64,000 nt of DNA from CADEFQ01 sp050249415 (GTDB lineage Bacteria > Pseudomonadota > Gammaproteobacteria > Steroidobacterales > Steroidobacteraceae), in the NCBI GenBank assembly GCA_050249415.1, contig JBFWQO010000010.1:124001-188000 (forward strand), in the 5' to 3' direction. Both the position numbers and the translations under genes were made by a program. The notes below the pieces were generated by a model. That model worked only from the letters and a program-made list of their open reading frames with translations. It searched no databases and was not told the DNA's origin. Below, piece after piece: positions 8,626-16,631 of the stretch. Each line of letters begins with the position of its first letter. Within the stretch, counting starts at the first letter, position 1.

Positions 8626-10299
8626 ATGGCCGACGCCCCGCTCTCCGCCGTCGAGCACATCAAGGCCGCAAGCCGCGGCCTGCGCGGCACGATCGAGGCG
8701 AGCCTCGCCGATGCACCGACCGGCGCGCTCGCCGACGACGACACGCAACTCCTCAAGTTCCACGGCAGCTACCAGCAGGACGATCGCGACCTGCGCGAGG
8801 AGCGTCGCCTGCAGAAGCTCGAGCCCGCCTACAGCTTCATGATCCGTACGCGCCTGCCGGGCGGCGTGTGCACACCGAAGCAATGGCTCGCGCTCGACGA
8901 CATCGCGCGCGTGCACGGCAACGGTACGCTGCGTCTCACCACGCGCCAGGCGTTCCAGTTCCATGGTGTCGTGAAGCGCGATCTCAAGGCGACGATGGCC
9001 GCGATCAACGCGACGCTGATCGACACGATCGCGGCCTGCGGCGACGTGAACCGCAACGTGATCGCGAGCGCGAATCCGGTCGAGTCGCCCCTGCACGCCG
9101 AAGTCCACGGGTGGGCCACGAGGATTTCCGAACACCTGCGGCCGCGCACGCGCGCCTACTACGAGATCTGGCTCGGCGAGGAGAGAATCGCAGGCACGCC
9201 CGAGGTCGAACCGGTCTACGGTGCGACCTATCTGCCGCGCAAGTTCAAGATCGCGATATCCGTGCCGCCCGTCAATGACGTGGACGTCTTCGCCCACGAC
9301 CTCGGCCTGATCGCCATCGTCGCGTCCGGCACGCGAGGCGCACGGCTGGCAGGGTTCAATGTCGCGGTCGGCGGCGGACTCGGCGCCACGCACGGCGATG
9401 CGACGACCTACCCGCGCCTCGCGCAAGTGATCGGTTTCGTCGAACCCGGTGACGCGCTCGCCGTGATCGAGGCCGTCGTCACGACGCAGCGTGACTTCGG
9501 GGATCGGTCCAACCGCAAGCGGGCGCGCCTCAAGTACACGATCGAAACGATGGGGCTCGAGGCCTTCGTCGCCGAAGTCGAGCGGCGCGCGGGCGTGCGA
9601 CTCGCTCCGGCGCGGCCATACCAGTTCACGACGAACGGCGACCGGTTCGGCTGGACACGGGGATTCGACGGCCGCTGGCACCTGAACCTGCGCATTCCGG
9701 CCGGGCGCATCGCGGATCGCGACAGCGCGCGGCAGCTCACGGGTCTGCGCGCCATCGCCGGCGTGCATCGCGGCGACTTGCGCCTCACCGCGAACCAGAA
9801 CCTCATCATCGCGAATGTCGCCGCCGGGGATCGCCCGTCGATCGATGCCCTCGTGCTCGACCATGGGCTCGACCTGTACACGCGTGCGTCGCCCACGAGC
9901 CTCAACGCGCTCGCCTGTGTCGCGCTGCCGACCTGCCCGCTCGCGATGGCCGAAGCCGAGCGCTACCTGCCGGACTTCCTCGTCGCCTTCGAAGCGCGTC
10001 TCGCGCACCACGGGCTCGCGCAGGTGCCGGTGCACGTGCGCATCTCGGGCTGCCCGAACGGCTGCTCGCGGCCCTATCTCGCGGAAGTCGCGCTCGTCGG
10101 CAAGGCCCCGGGGCGCTACAACCTGCATCTCGGCGGCGACGCGAGCGGCGCGCGCCTGAACGTGCTCTATCGCGAGAACCTCGCGGAGCCCGCGATCCTC
10201 GAGGCGCTGGATCCGCTCCTGTGGCAGTTCGCGAACGAGCGTCGCCCCGGTGAACTGTTTGGAGACTTCCTGTGGCGCGCGAAACTGCTCTCCGCGTGA
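8626..10299 (+). CDS. cysI: NADPH sulfite reductase hemoprotein (beta) subunit
   Basis: The 557-residue protein is a nitrite/sulfite reductase with two ferredoxin-like half domains. Four cysteines that bind the [4Fe-4S]-siroheme centre are present: Cys431 and Cys437 (C-x5-C) and Cys476 and Cys480 (GCPNGC). The substrate-side arginines and lysines fall in LRLTTRQAFQFHGV and the RKFKIAIS region. It reduces sulfite to sulfide with six electrons from CysJ. The ATG at 8626 lies one base beyond the cysJ stop and the 3' end overlaps cysH by 28 bp, implying coupled translation. Its siroheme could be made entirely by the four genes further down the same operon. Confidence 0.96.
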   Translation: MADAPLSAVEHIKAASRGLRGTIEASLADAPTGALADDDTQLLKFHGSYQQDDRDLREERRLQKLEPAYSFMIRTRLPGGVCTPKQWLALDDIARVHGNGTLRLTTRQAFQFHGVVKRDLKATMAAINATLIDTIAACGDVNRNVIASANPVESPLHAEVHGWATRISEHLRPRTRAYYEIWLGEERIAGTPEVEPVYGATYLPRKFKIAISVPPVNDVDVFAHDLGLIAIVASGTRGARLAGFNVAVGGGLGATHGDATTYPRLAQVIGFVEPGDALAVIEAVVTTQRDFGDRSNRKRARLKYTIETMGLEAFVAEVERRAGVRLAPARPYQFTTNGDRFGWTRGFDGRWHLNLRIPAGRIADRDSARQLTGLRAIAGVHRGDLRLTANQNLIIANVAAGDRPSIDALVLDHGLDLYTRASPTSLNALACVALPTCPLAMAEAERYLPDFLVAFEARLAHHGLAQVPVHVRISGCPNGCSRPYLAEVALVGKAPGRYNLHLGGDASGARLNVLYRENLAEPAILEALDPLLWQFANERRPGELFGDFLWRAKLLSA

Positions 10300-11036
10300 C
10301 GGCCCTGGCGACACCGTGGCAGATCGCGCGCGCGCGCGACGGCGACGCGCTGGCGCTCGAGCGACTGAACGAGACGCTCGCCCCGCTGTCGGCCACCGAG
10401 CGCATGGCGTTCGCCTTCGAGCAGCTGCCCGGCGCGCAAGTGTTGTCGTCGAGCTTCGGCGCGCAGGCCGCGGTGGCGCTGCACCTCGCCACGCAGGCCG
10501 CAGCCGATGTGCCCGTCGTGCTCGTCGACACGGGTTATCTCTTTCCGGAAACCTATCGCTTCGTCGATGAACTGACGCTGCGCCTGAAACTCAACCTGCA
10601 CGTCGCGCATCCCGCGGTCTCGGCGGCCTGGATCGAGGCACGCCACGGGAAACTCTGGGAAAACGGTGTCGACGGGCTCGATCACTACGGCCGCATCGCC
10701 AAGGTGGAGCCGATGCAGCGCAAACTCGACGAACTCGGTGCCGGCACGTGGATCTCGGGACTGCGCCGTGCCCAGTCGGCGAGTCGCACCGCGGTACCGT
10801 TCCTCAGCCTGCACGGTACGCGCTTCAAGCTGCACCCGATCGCCGACTGGACGGATCGCGAGGTCGGCCGGTATCTCGAGCGACACGCGCTGCCCTATCA
10901 CCCGCTGTGGGAGAAGGGCTACGTGTCGATCGGTGACTGGCACACGACCCGCCCGCTCGCCGAGGCCGGCAGCGTCGAAGGCACGCGATTCTTCGGGCTG
11001 AAGCGCGAATGCGGCCTGCACGGCCTCGAGGGCTGA
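10272..11036 (+). CDS. cysH: Phosphoadenosine phosphosulfate reductase
   Basis: The 254-residue protein has the PAPS reductase fold with the nucleotide-binding loop SSSFGAQAAV and the C-terminal catalytic motif KRECGLHG. The extra cysteine pairs that mark iron-sulfur APS reductases are absent, so it belongs to the thioredoxin-dependent PAPS type. It makes sulfite for CysJI. The start is a GTG at 10272, inside the end of cysI and preceded by GGAG. Its stop overlaps the next start as TGATG. Genes for PAPS synthesis (cysDN, cysC) are not in the window. Confidence 0.95.
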   Translation: MARETALRVTALATPWQIARARDGDALALERLNETLAPLSATERMAFAFEQLPGAQVLSSSFGAQAAVALHLATQAAADVPVVLVDTGYLFPETYRFVDELTLRLKLNLHVAHPAVSAAWIEARHGKLWENGVDGLDHYGRIAKVEPMQRKLDELGAGTWISGLRRAQSASRTAVPFLSLHGTRFKLHPIADWTDREVGRYLERHALPYHPLWEKGYVSIGDWHTTRPLAEAGSVEGTRFFGLKRECGLHGLEG

Positions 11037-12580
11037 TGCGCACGCCCCGCACGATCACCATCGGTGCCCGCGCGAGCGCGCTGTCGCAGGTGCAGGCGCG
11101 GCTCGTCGGTGACGCCCTCGCCGCCGCGGATCCGCGCGCCGCGATCCGCTACCGGTTCATCGATGCCGCCGGCGACCGCGACCTCGGCGCCCCGCTCCCG
11201 GCACTGCTGCGTGCCGGCGGCTTCACGAGCGAGCTGTCGCAGGCGCTCGGCGATGCGCACATCGACCTCGCCGTGCACTCGTGGAAAGACCTGCCGTTCA
11301 CCGAGCCGGCGACCACCCGCGTCGCGGGGACGCACCTCGCGACGACGCACATCGCGGCGACGCTCGGGCGCGCCGATCCGCGCGACCTGCTGCTCGTGCG
11401 GCGCGACTGGCTTACCACGCGCGCGCTGCGTGTGCTGTCCTGCTCGCCGCGGCGCGCGACCAATCTGCGCGACTTCCTGCCGTGGGCGCTGCCCGGCGGC
11501 GCCGCGCGCGTGTACTTCCAGCCGGTGCGCGGCGACATACTGCGCCGCCTGCGCACGCTCCTCGGCGGCGAAGCCGACGCGCTGGTGGTCGCGAAAGCCG
11601 CCATCGATCGCCTGCTCACCGCAAGCGGCGACCTGGCGTTGGCCCGCGTGGCCGTGCGCCAGGCGCTCGACGCCTGCCGTGTGATGGTCCTGCCACTTGC
11701 GGTGAACCCCGCGGCGCCGGGACAGGGTGCGCTCGCGATCGAGGTGCGGCGCAGCCGGGCCGATCTCGCCGATCGCCTCGCGGCGATCAATCACGCGCCC
11801 ACCTATGCGCGCGTGATGGAAGAGCGCGCACCACTCGCCGCCACGCGCGACGAAGATCACCCCTTCGGCGTGTCGATCGTGCCTCTCGAAGCGCGCACCG
11901 GTGGGGAAGCCGTCTTCCGTCGCGGCGCCCTCGAGGGCGCGCGCATAGAGAGCGCGCACCTGCGCGGCGCGGGCCCCGCGTTGCCGCCCGCCACGCGTCG
12001 CGAACAGGTATGGACCGGCGAGCGCGCGGGGTCGGCCGCACTGCGTCGCATCGCACTGGCGCCCGATGCCACGACGCTCGAGGGCGCACACATCGGGTTT
12101 CTCGTCGCGCGGGCGGATGCACTGCCCGAAGCCTGCGACCCCGGTTCGGAACAGACGCTCTGGACAGCCGGCCTCGACACGTGGCGCAAGCTCGCCGCCC
12201 GCGGCCACTGGGTGAGCGGCAGCGACGAGAGCCTCGGCGAGACCGGCGCGCTCACGGCGCGCGCGCTTTTCCCGCAAGTGACACGCTGGATCAAGCTGAC
12301 ACACGCTGCCGGCTACGACACGCCCCATGCCGAACGCATGGCCACCTATCGCCTCGAACGCATCGCGCCGCTCGAAGACCTGCGGGGCCACACCCATTTC
12401 TACTGGCGCAGCGGTGCGCAATTCACCGAGTACCTTCGAGCTTATCCGGGCCTTCGCAGCGCGTGGCACGGCTGCGGCCCGGGCAACACGCTCGCGATGA
12501 TCCGCGCGGCGATCGGGCCGGATCGCGTGCGGCCGTTCTACTCTGCCCGGCAGTTCCTCGCCGAGACCGGTCCCTGGTGA
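11036..12580 (+). CDS. hemC: Hydroxymethylbilane synthase fused to a uroporphyrinogen-III synthase-like domain; cofactor cysteine missing
   Basis: The first 300 of 514 residues align by motif with porphobilinogen deaminase: ARASALSQVQA near the N-terminus, HSWKDLP at 81-87 with the catalytic Asp, SPRR at 137-140, VRGDILRRL at 164-172 and GQGALAIEV at 229-237. In the cofactor loop (about 270-283), where the family has GGC before a conserved PxG or FGV, this protein reads DEDHPFGVS, so the cysteine that carries dipyrromethane is absent. The last 165 residues resemble a HemD half, with WVSGSDESLGE, YWRSGAQFTEYL and HGCGPGNTL. HemC-HemD fusions are known in Leptospira and Bacteroidetes. It overlaps cysH and hemB. 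The HemC identity is firm, its activity uncertain, and the HemD part moderate. Confidence 0.8.
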   Translation: MRTPRTITIGARASALSQVQARLVGDALAAADPRAAIRYRFIDAAGDRDLGAPLPALLRAGGFTSELSQALGDAHIDLAVHSWKDLPFTEPATTRVAGTHLATTHIAATLGRADPRDLLLVRRDWLTTRALRVLSCSPRRATNLRDFLPWALPGGAARVYFQPVRGDILRRLRTLLGGEADALVVAKAAIDRLLTASGDLALARVAVRQALDACRVMVLPLAVNPAAPGQGALAIEVRRSRADLADRLAAINHAPTYARVMEERAPLAATRDEDHPFGVSIVPLEARTGGEAVFRRGALEGARIESAHLRGAGPALPPATRREQVWTGERAGSAALRRIALAPDATTLEGAHIGFLVARADALPEACDPGSEQTLWTAGLDTWRKLAARGHWVSGSDESLGETGALTARALFPQVTRWIKLTHAAGYDTPHAERMATYRLERIAPLEDLRGHTHFYWRSGAQFTEYLRAYPGLRSAWHGCGPGNTLAMIRAAIGPDRVRPFYSARQFLAETGPW

Positions 12581-13596
12581 TGCTCGATCGGGTCGCCTCG
12601 CCATCGTCAGCGTCGCGCGATGCCGTGGCGCCGCCGCGTCGCCTGCAGCGGCTGCGGCGCACCGCGCCGCTGCGCGATCTCGTCGCCGAGACGGGCTTCA
12701 CGCAGAGTCAGCTCATCCAGCCGCTGTTCATCGTGGAGGATCCCGCGAGCGCCGGCCCGATTCCAGGTCTTCCGGGCAACGCGCGCCACTCGTCGGATGC
12801 CGCTCTCGCACAGCTCGACCGCGATCTCGACGCCGGCGTGCGGCAGTTCATCCTGTTTCCCGTGCCTGCGCGCAAGCATGCGCACGACTTCGACCCCGGG
12901 TCCATCTGCGAGGCGATCGCGAGGCTGCACCGCCGCGCGGGCAAGGACGCAACTCTCTGGCTCGACACGTGCCTCTGCAGCTACACCGCCGACGGGCACT
13001 GCTGCCTGCACGACGCGCGCGGCGAGCAGGACCTGCCGGCGACGCTCGACGCCCTCGCAGGGCTCGCACTCGCTTATGCCTCGGCCGGCGCCGATGGCAT
13101 CGCCCCGAGCGACATGAACGACGGCCGTGTCGCGGCGCTGCGCCTCGCGCTCGATGCGGCAGGCCACGACCTCGCGCCGATCATGAGCTACAGCGCGAAG
13201 TTCGCGAGCCAGCTCTACGGCCCGTTCCGCGGCGCCGCGAACTCGGCGCCGACCCACGGCGATCGGCGCCGCTACCAGATCGACGTGCGCGCGCGACGCG
13301 ACGCCCTCGCGAGCTCGCAGCGCTGCGCCGCCGAGGGCGCCGATCTCCTGATGGTCAAGCCCGGCATGAGCTCGCTCGATCTCATCCACCCGATCGCGCG
13401 GGCGACGGGACTCGCGGTCGGCGCCTACCAGGTGAGCGGCGAATATGCCGCGCTCGCGCTGCTCGCGCGCGAAGGCTTTGCCGATTTCGACGCCGCGCTG
13501 CTGGAAAGCTGGTACGCGCTGCGCCGGGGCGGCGCGGCCTTCATCATCACCTACGGCGCGCGCCTCGGCCGTGGGCTCGGCCTCGCGGCGAGGTAG
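12580..13596 (+). CDS. hemB: Delta-aminolevulinate dehydratase (porphobilinogen synthase)
   Basis: The 338-residue protein carries all main HemB features: zinc cysteines Cys131, Cys133 and Cys141 in DTCLCSYTADGHCC, the APSDMNDGR loop, and the two Schiff-base lysines Lys207 (SYSAKFAS) and Lys260 (LMVKPG). It condenses two ALA molecules to porphobilinogen. The loop after the third cysteine (LHDARGEQD) departs from the usual form. Its ATG overlaps the hemC stop as TGATG and the ALA synthase gene starts 4 bp after its stop. A housekeeping hemB elsewhere in the genome would be expected if this copy is dedicated to siroheme. Confidence 0.95.
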   Translation: MLDRVASPSSASRDAVAPPRRLQRLRRTAPLRDLVAETGFTQSQLIQPLFIVEDPASAGPIPGLPGNARHSSDAALAQLDRDLDAGVRQFILFPVPARKHAHDFDPGSICEAIARLHRRAGKDATLWLDTCLCSYTADGHCCLHDARGEQDLPATLDALAGLALAYASAGADGIAPSDMNDGRVAALRLALDAAGHDLAPIMSYSAKFASQLYGPFRGAANSAPTHGDRRRYQIDVRARRDALASSQRCAAEGADLLMVKPGMSSLDLIHPIARATGLAVGAYQVSGEYAALALLAREGFADFDAALLESWYALRRGGAAFIITYGARLGRGLGLAAR

Positions 13597-13600
13597 CGCG

Positions 13601-14845
13601 ATGTTCGACTTCCGCGGCTTCTTCGACGACGCCAATGCGAAGCTGCGGCGTGAGCACCATTACCGCGTGTTTCGCGAACTGCGCCGCTCACCCGGACGAT
13701 TCCCGCGCGCGCAGTGGCGCGCCACCGACGGCGCGTGGCGCGATGTCACGGTCTGGTGCAGCAACGACTATCTCGGCATGAGTCAGCACCCCGCGGTGCT
13801 CGACGCCGCGCGCGACGCACTGGCGCACTACGGCGCGGGCGCCGGCGGCACGCGCAACATCTCCGGTACGAGCGACCTCCTCGTCGCGCTCGAGCACGAA
13901 CTCGCCGGCTGGCACGCGAAGGACGCCGCGCTCCTCTTCTCCTCCGGATATGTCGCGAACGACACCACGCTCGCGACTCTTGCACGCGCGCTGCCGGGCT
14001 GCGTCGTGTTCTCCGATGCCGCGAACCACGCCTCCATGATCCAGGGCATCCGCGCGAGCCGGCAACGCTGCGCCGTGTTCCGCCACAATGACGCCGCGCA
14101 CCTCGACGCGCTGCTCGCCGCGCACGACGCCGCCGCGCCCAGGCTCGTCGCGTTCGAGTCGCTCTATTCCATGGATGGCGACATCGCGCCGCTCGCCGAC
14201 CTCCTCGCCGTGGCGAAGCGGCACGGTGCGCTGACTTTCGTCGACGAGACGCACGCGGTGGGTGTGCACGGGCCGCGTGGCGGCGGGCTGCTCGAGGCGC
14301 ACGGACTGCTCGATGCCGTCGACATCGTGCAGGGCGGGCTCGGCAAGGGGGTCGGCGTGGTGGGTGGCTTCATCACCGGCGCGGCCCCGCTCATCGACTT
14401 CGTGCGCAGCCACGCGCCGGGTTTCATCTTCACGACGGCGCTGCCGCCGCATGTGGCGGCCGCGGCGCTCGCCTCGGTGCGCCACCTGAAGGAAAGCGGC
14501 GCGGAACGCGCGGCGTTGCGCGCGCGCGTCGCGAGCGTGCGCGCCGCGCTCCACGCCGCACAGATCCCGATCGCGCCGACACCGAGCCAGATCCTGCCGC
14601 TGATCGTCGGCGATGCGGCGGCGTGTCGCGCGCTCGCCGACGAGCTGCTCGAGGCGCGCGGCATCTACCTGCAGCCCATCGTCTTTCCGACCGTGCCGCG
14701 AGACGGCGCGCGCCTCAGGATCACGCCCGGGCCGCTGCACACGGATGCCGGGCAAGCGCGGCTCGTCGCGGCGCTCGCAGCCGCCTGCGCTCGCCGGGGC
14801 CTGCGTGACGGCGGCACCGGTGCCGGCGACATGCGGGCAGCGTGA
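13601..14845 (+). CDS. hemA: 5-aminolevulinate synthase (Shemin pathway)
   Basis: The 414-residue PLP enzyme makes ALA from glycine and succinyl-CoA. ALA synthase hallmarks separate it from other alpha-oxoamine synthases: WCSNDYLGMSQHP, GGTRNISGT, NHASMIQGIRAS, FESLYSMDGD and DETHAVGVHGPRGGG. The PLP lysine is Lys249 in GGLGKGVGVVGG. Known ALA synthases for heme are mainly alphaproteobacterial and mitochondrial; most other bacteria make ALA from glutamyl-tRNA. Other bacterial ALA synthases make C5N units in antibiotic clusters, but no acyl-CoA ligase or polyketide gene is nearby. Sitting between hemB and cysG, it most likely feeds siroheme synthesis. Because hemA is also used for glutamyl-tRNA reductase, the symbol here means the ALAS type. 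Confidence 0.93.
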   Translation: MFDFRGFFDDANAKLRREHHYRVFRELRRSPGRFPRAQWRATDGAWRDVTVWCSNDYLGMSQHPAVLDAARDALAHYGAGAGGTRNISGTSDLLVALEHELAGWHAKDAALLFSSGYVANDTTLATLARALPGCVVFSDAANHASMIQGIRASRQRCAVFRHNDAAHLDALLAAHDAAAPRLVAFESLYSMDGDIAPLADLLAVAKRHGALTFVDETHAVGVHGPRGGGLLEAHGLLDAVDIVQGGLGKGVGVVGGFITGAAPLIDFVRSHAPGFIFTTALPPHVAAAALASVRHLKESGAERAALRARVASVRAALHAAQIPIAPTPSQILPLIVGDAAACRALADELLEARGIYLQPIVFPTVPRDGARLRITPGPLHTDAGQARLVAALAAACARRGLRDGGTGAGDMRAA

Positions 14846-14852
14846 GCGCCGC

Positions 14853-16385
14853 GTGCGCCACTTCCCCCTGTTCCTCGACCTCCTCGACCGCGACGTCCTC
14901 GTCGTGGGCGGGGGTACAGTGGCGCTGCGCAAGATCGAGGCGCTGCGCTCGGCGCGCGCACGCGTCACCGTCATCGCACCGAGGATCCACGAAGAGTTGC
15001 GAGCGCTTGCGGCCCGCGGCGGCGTCGCACTCGTCGAGCGGCCCTTCGCGTCGAGCGACCTCGGCACGCGCGACCCCGGTACGGACAATCCCGATGCGGG
15101 CGAGTGCAACACACCCGGTCTCCCGCGCCCATGGCTCGTCGTCGCCGCGACGAACGTTCGCACGGTCAATGCCGAGGTGGCGCGTGCCGCCGAGAGCGCG
15201 CGCATCGCCTGCAATGTCGTCGACGACCGCGAACTGTCGAGCTGCCTGATGCCGGCGATCATCGACCGCTCACCCGTGCAGATTGCCGTCTCGACGGGGG
15301 GCGCTTCGCCGGTGCTCGCGCGGCTCATCCGCGAGCGGCTCGAGGCGCTGCTCGACGAATCGCTCGGCGCCCTCGCCGATTTCGCCGGGCGCTGGCGGAC
15401 CGCTGCGCGCAGCGTGCTCGGGAGCGCGGGCGCTCGCCGCCGGTATTTCTCCTGGTTGCTCACCGGTCCCGCTGCGGCCGCCATCCGCGCCGGTCGCAGC
15501 GCCGAGGCGGACCGCCTCGCCACGCGTGAGCTCGCGCGCCGCAAGGACCTCGCCGCCCGTGCGTCCGGCGACGGCGAGGCGCCACCGCCCATCGGGCACG
15601 TCTCGCTCGTCGGCGCCGGACCGGGCGACCCGGGCTTGCTCACGCTCAAGGGGCTGCGCGCACTGCAGGAGGCCGACGTCGTCATCCACGATCGGCTCGC
15701 TTCCGCCGAGGTGCTCGACCTCGCGCGACGCGACGCCGAGCGCATCGATGTCGGCAAGCGCCCCGGCACGGGCGATGGCCCGCGGCGCGGGACGACACAG
15801 GGCGAGATCAACGCGCTCCTCGTCGCGCACGCGCGACGCGGCCGGCGCGTCGTGCGCCTGAAAGGCGGCGATCCGTTCATCTTCGGACGCGGCGGCGAGG
15901 AGATCGACGCACTGCGCGCGGCAGGCGTCACCTTCGACGTCGTCCCCGGCATCACGGCCGCAATCGCCGCCGGCGCCCATGCGGCCATTCCGCTGACCGA
16001 TCGGCGGCACGTACACGCCGTGCGCCTGATCACCGGCAACGACCCCGCGGTGCTCGCAGCGTTCGATTTCTCCGACGTCGCGGCCGGGCGCGAAACGCTC
16101 GCGGTCTACATGGGCGTTGCACGGCTGCCGGCGCTGCGCGAACGGCTGCTGGCCGCAGGAGCACCGGCCACGCTGCCCGTGGCGCTCGTCGAGAACGCGA
16201 GCCGCATGGATCAGCGCGTGGTCGCGACCACGCTCGACGAACTCGCCCGCGCGGCGGAGGCGCACGATGTGGCGTCGCCCGCGATTGCGCTGGTAGGCTC
16301 GGTGACGGCCACCTTCGTGAATGTCGCGCAGCGCATCACCTGTCGGGATGCAGACCCGGTGGGACTCGCGCGCGCCGCTACCTGA
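14853..16385 (+). CDS. cysG: Siroheme synthase (uroporphyrinogen methyltransferase, precorrin-2 dehydrogenase and ferrochelatase)
   Basis: The 510-residue trifunctional enzyme has a CysG-B half with the NAD loop VLVVGGGTVALRK, CNVVDDRELSS (containing the catalytic Asp position) and MPAIIDRSPVQIAVSTGGASP. The CysG-A methyltransferase half runs from about residue 250 with SLVGAGPGDPGLLTLKG and RLKGGDPFIFGRGGEE. It turns uroporphyrinogen III into siroheme. I chose the GTG at 14853 because the protein then starts like E. coli CysG (RHFPLFLDLLDRDVLVVGG). An insertion of about 15 residues near residue 75 is unusual. It is the last gene of the operon, placing the final cofactor step in the same transcript as the sulfite reductase that needs it. 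Confidence 0.95.
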   Translation: MRHFPLFLDLLDRDVLVVGGGTVALRKIEALRSARARVTVIAPRIHEELRALAARGGVALVERPFASSDLGTRDPGTDNPDAGECNTPGLPRPWLVVAATNVRTVNAEVARAAESARIACNVVDDRELSSCLMPAIIDRSPVQIAVSTGGASPVLARLIRERLEALLDESLGALADFAGRWRTAARSVLGSAGARRRYFSWLLTGPAAAAIRAGRSAEADRLATRELARRKDLAARASGDGEAPPPIGHVSLVGAGPGDPGLLTLKGLRALQEADVVIHDRLASAEVLDLARRDAERIDVGKRPGTGDGPRRGTTQGEINALLVAHARRGRRVVRLKGGDPFIFGRGGEEIDALRAAGVTFDVVPGITAAIAAGAHAAIPLTDRRHVHAVRLITGNDPAVLAAFDFSDVAAGRETLAVYMGVARLPALRERLLAAGAPATLPVALVENASRMDQRVVATTLDELARAAEAHDVASPAIALVGSVTATFVNVAQRITCRDADPVGLARAAT

Positions 16386-16469
16386 GCGCGCGCGCGACCT
16401 CGGGCCGGCCGCGGCACGCATTGGCGTACCGTCACATTCGTTGAGAACTTCAACGATCGTGGGACGGCC

Positions 16470-16616
16470 ATGGCGATCGTCAGTTTCAGCGTTCCGGATG
16501 AAATCAAGACGCCGTTCGCCAAGGCCTTTGCCCACCGGAACAAGAGCGCGATCATCGCAGGGCCGATGCGCGACGCAGTTACCGAAGCGAGGCGCCGCGA
16601 GCGCCCGTTGCCGTAG
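16470..16616 (+). CDS. Short ribbon-helix-helix antitoxin-like protein, probably a remnant
   Basis: The 48-residue frame starts MAIVSFSVPDEIKTPFAKAF and continues with NKSAIIAGPMRDAVTEARRR. This matches the ribbon-helix-helix core of small CopG/VapB-like antitoxins (a beta strand of alternating residues, then two helices, with NKSAIIA between them). Typical members have another 20-30 residues and a toxin gene next to them. Here the frame stops after RRRERPLP and the neighbour is an unrelated lipoprotein on the other strand, so it is probably a truncated, orphaned antitoxin. An insertion of proline in GPMRD, where LMR is usual, also suggests decay. Confidence 0.55.
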   Translation: MAIVSFSVPDEIKTPFAKAFAHRNKSAIIAGPMRDAVTEARRRERPLP

Positions 16617-16631
16617 TCTTTGACCGTGCGG

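Noticed and set aside
13601..14845. 8-amino-7-oxononanoate synthase or 2-amino-3-ketobutyrate ligase
   Set aside because: The WCSNDYLGM and GGTRNISGT motifs and the ADA-to-CysG gene context mark 5-aminolevulinate synthase.
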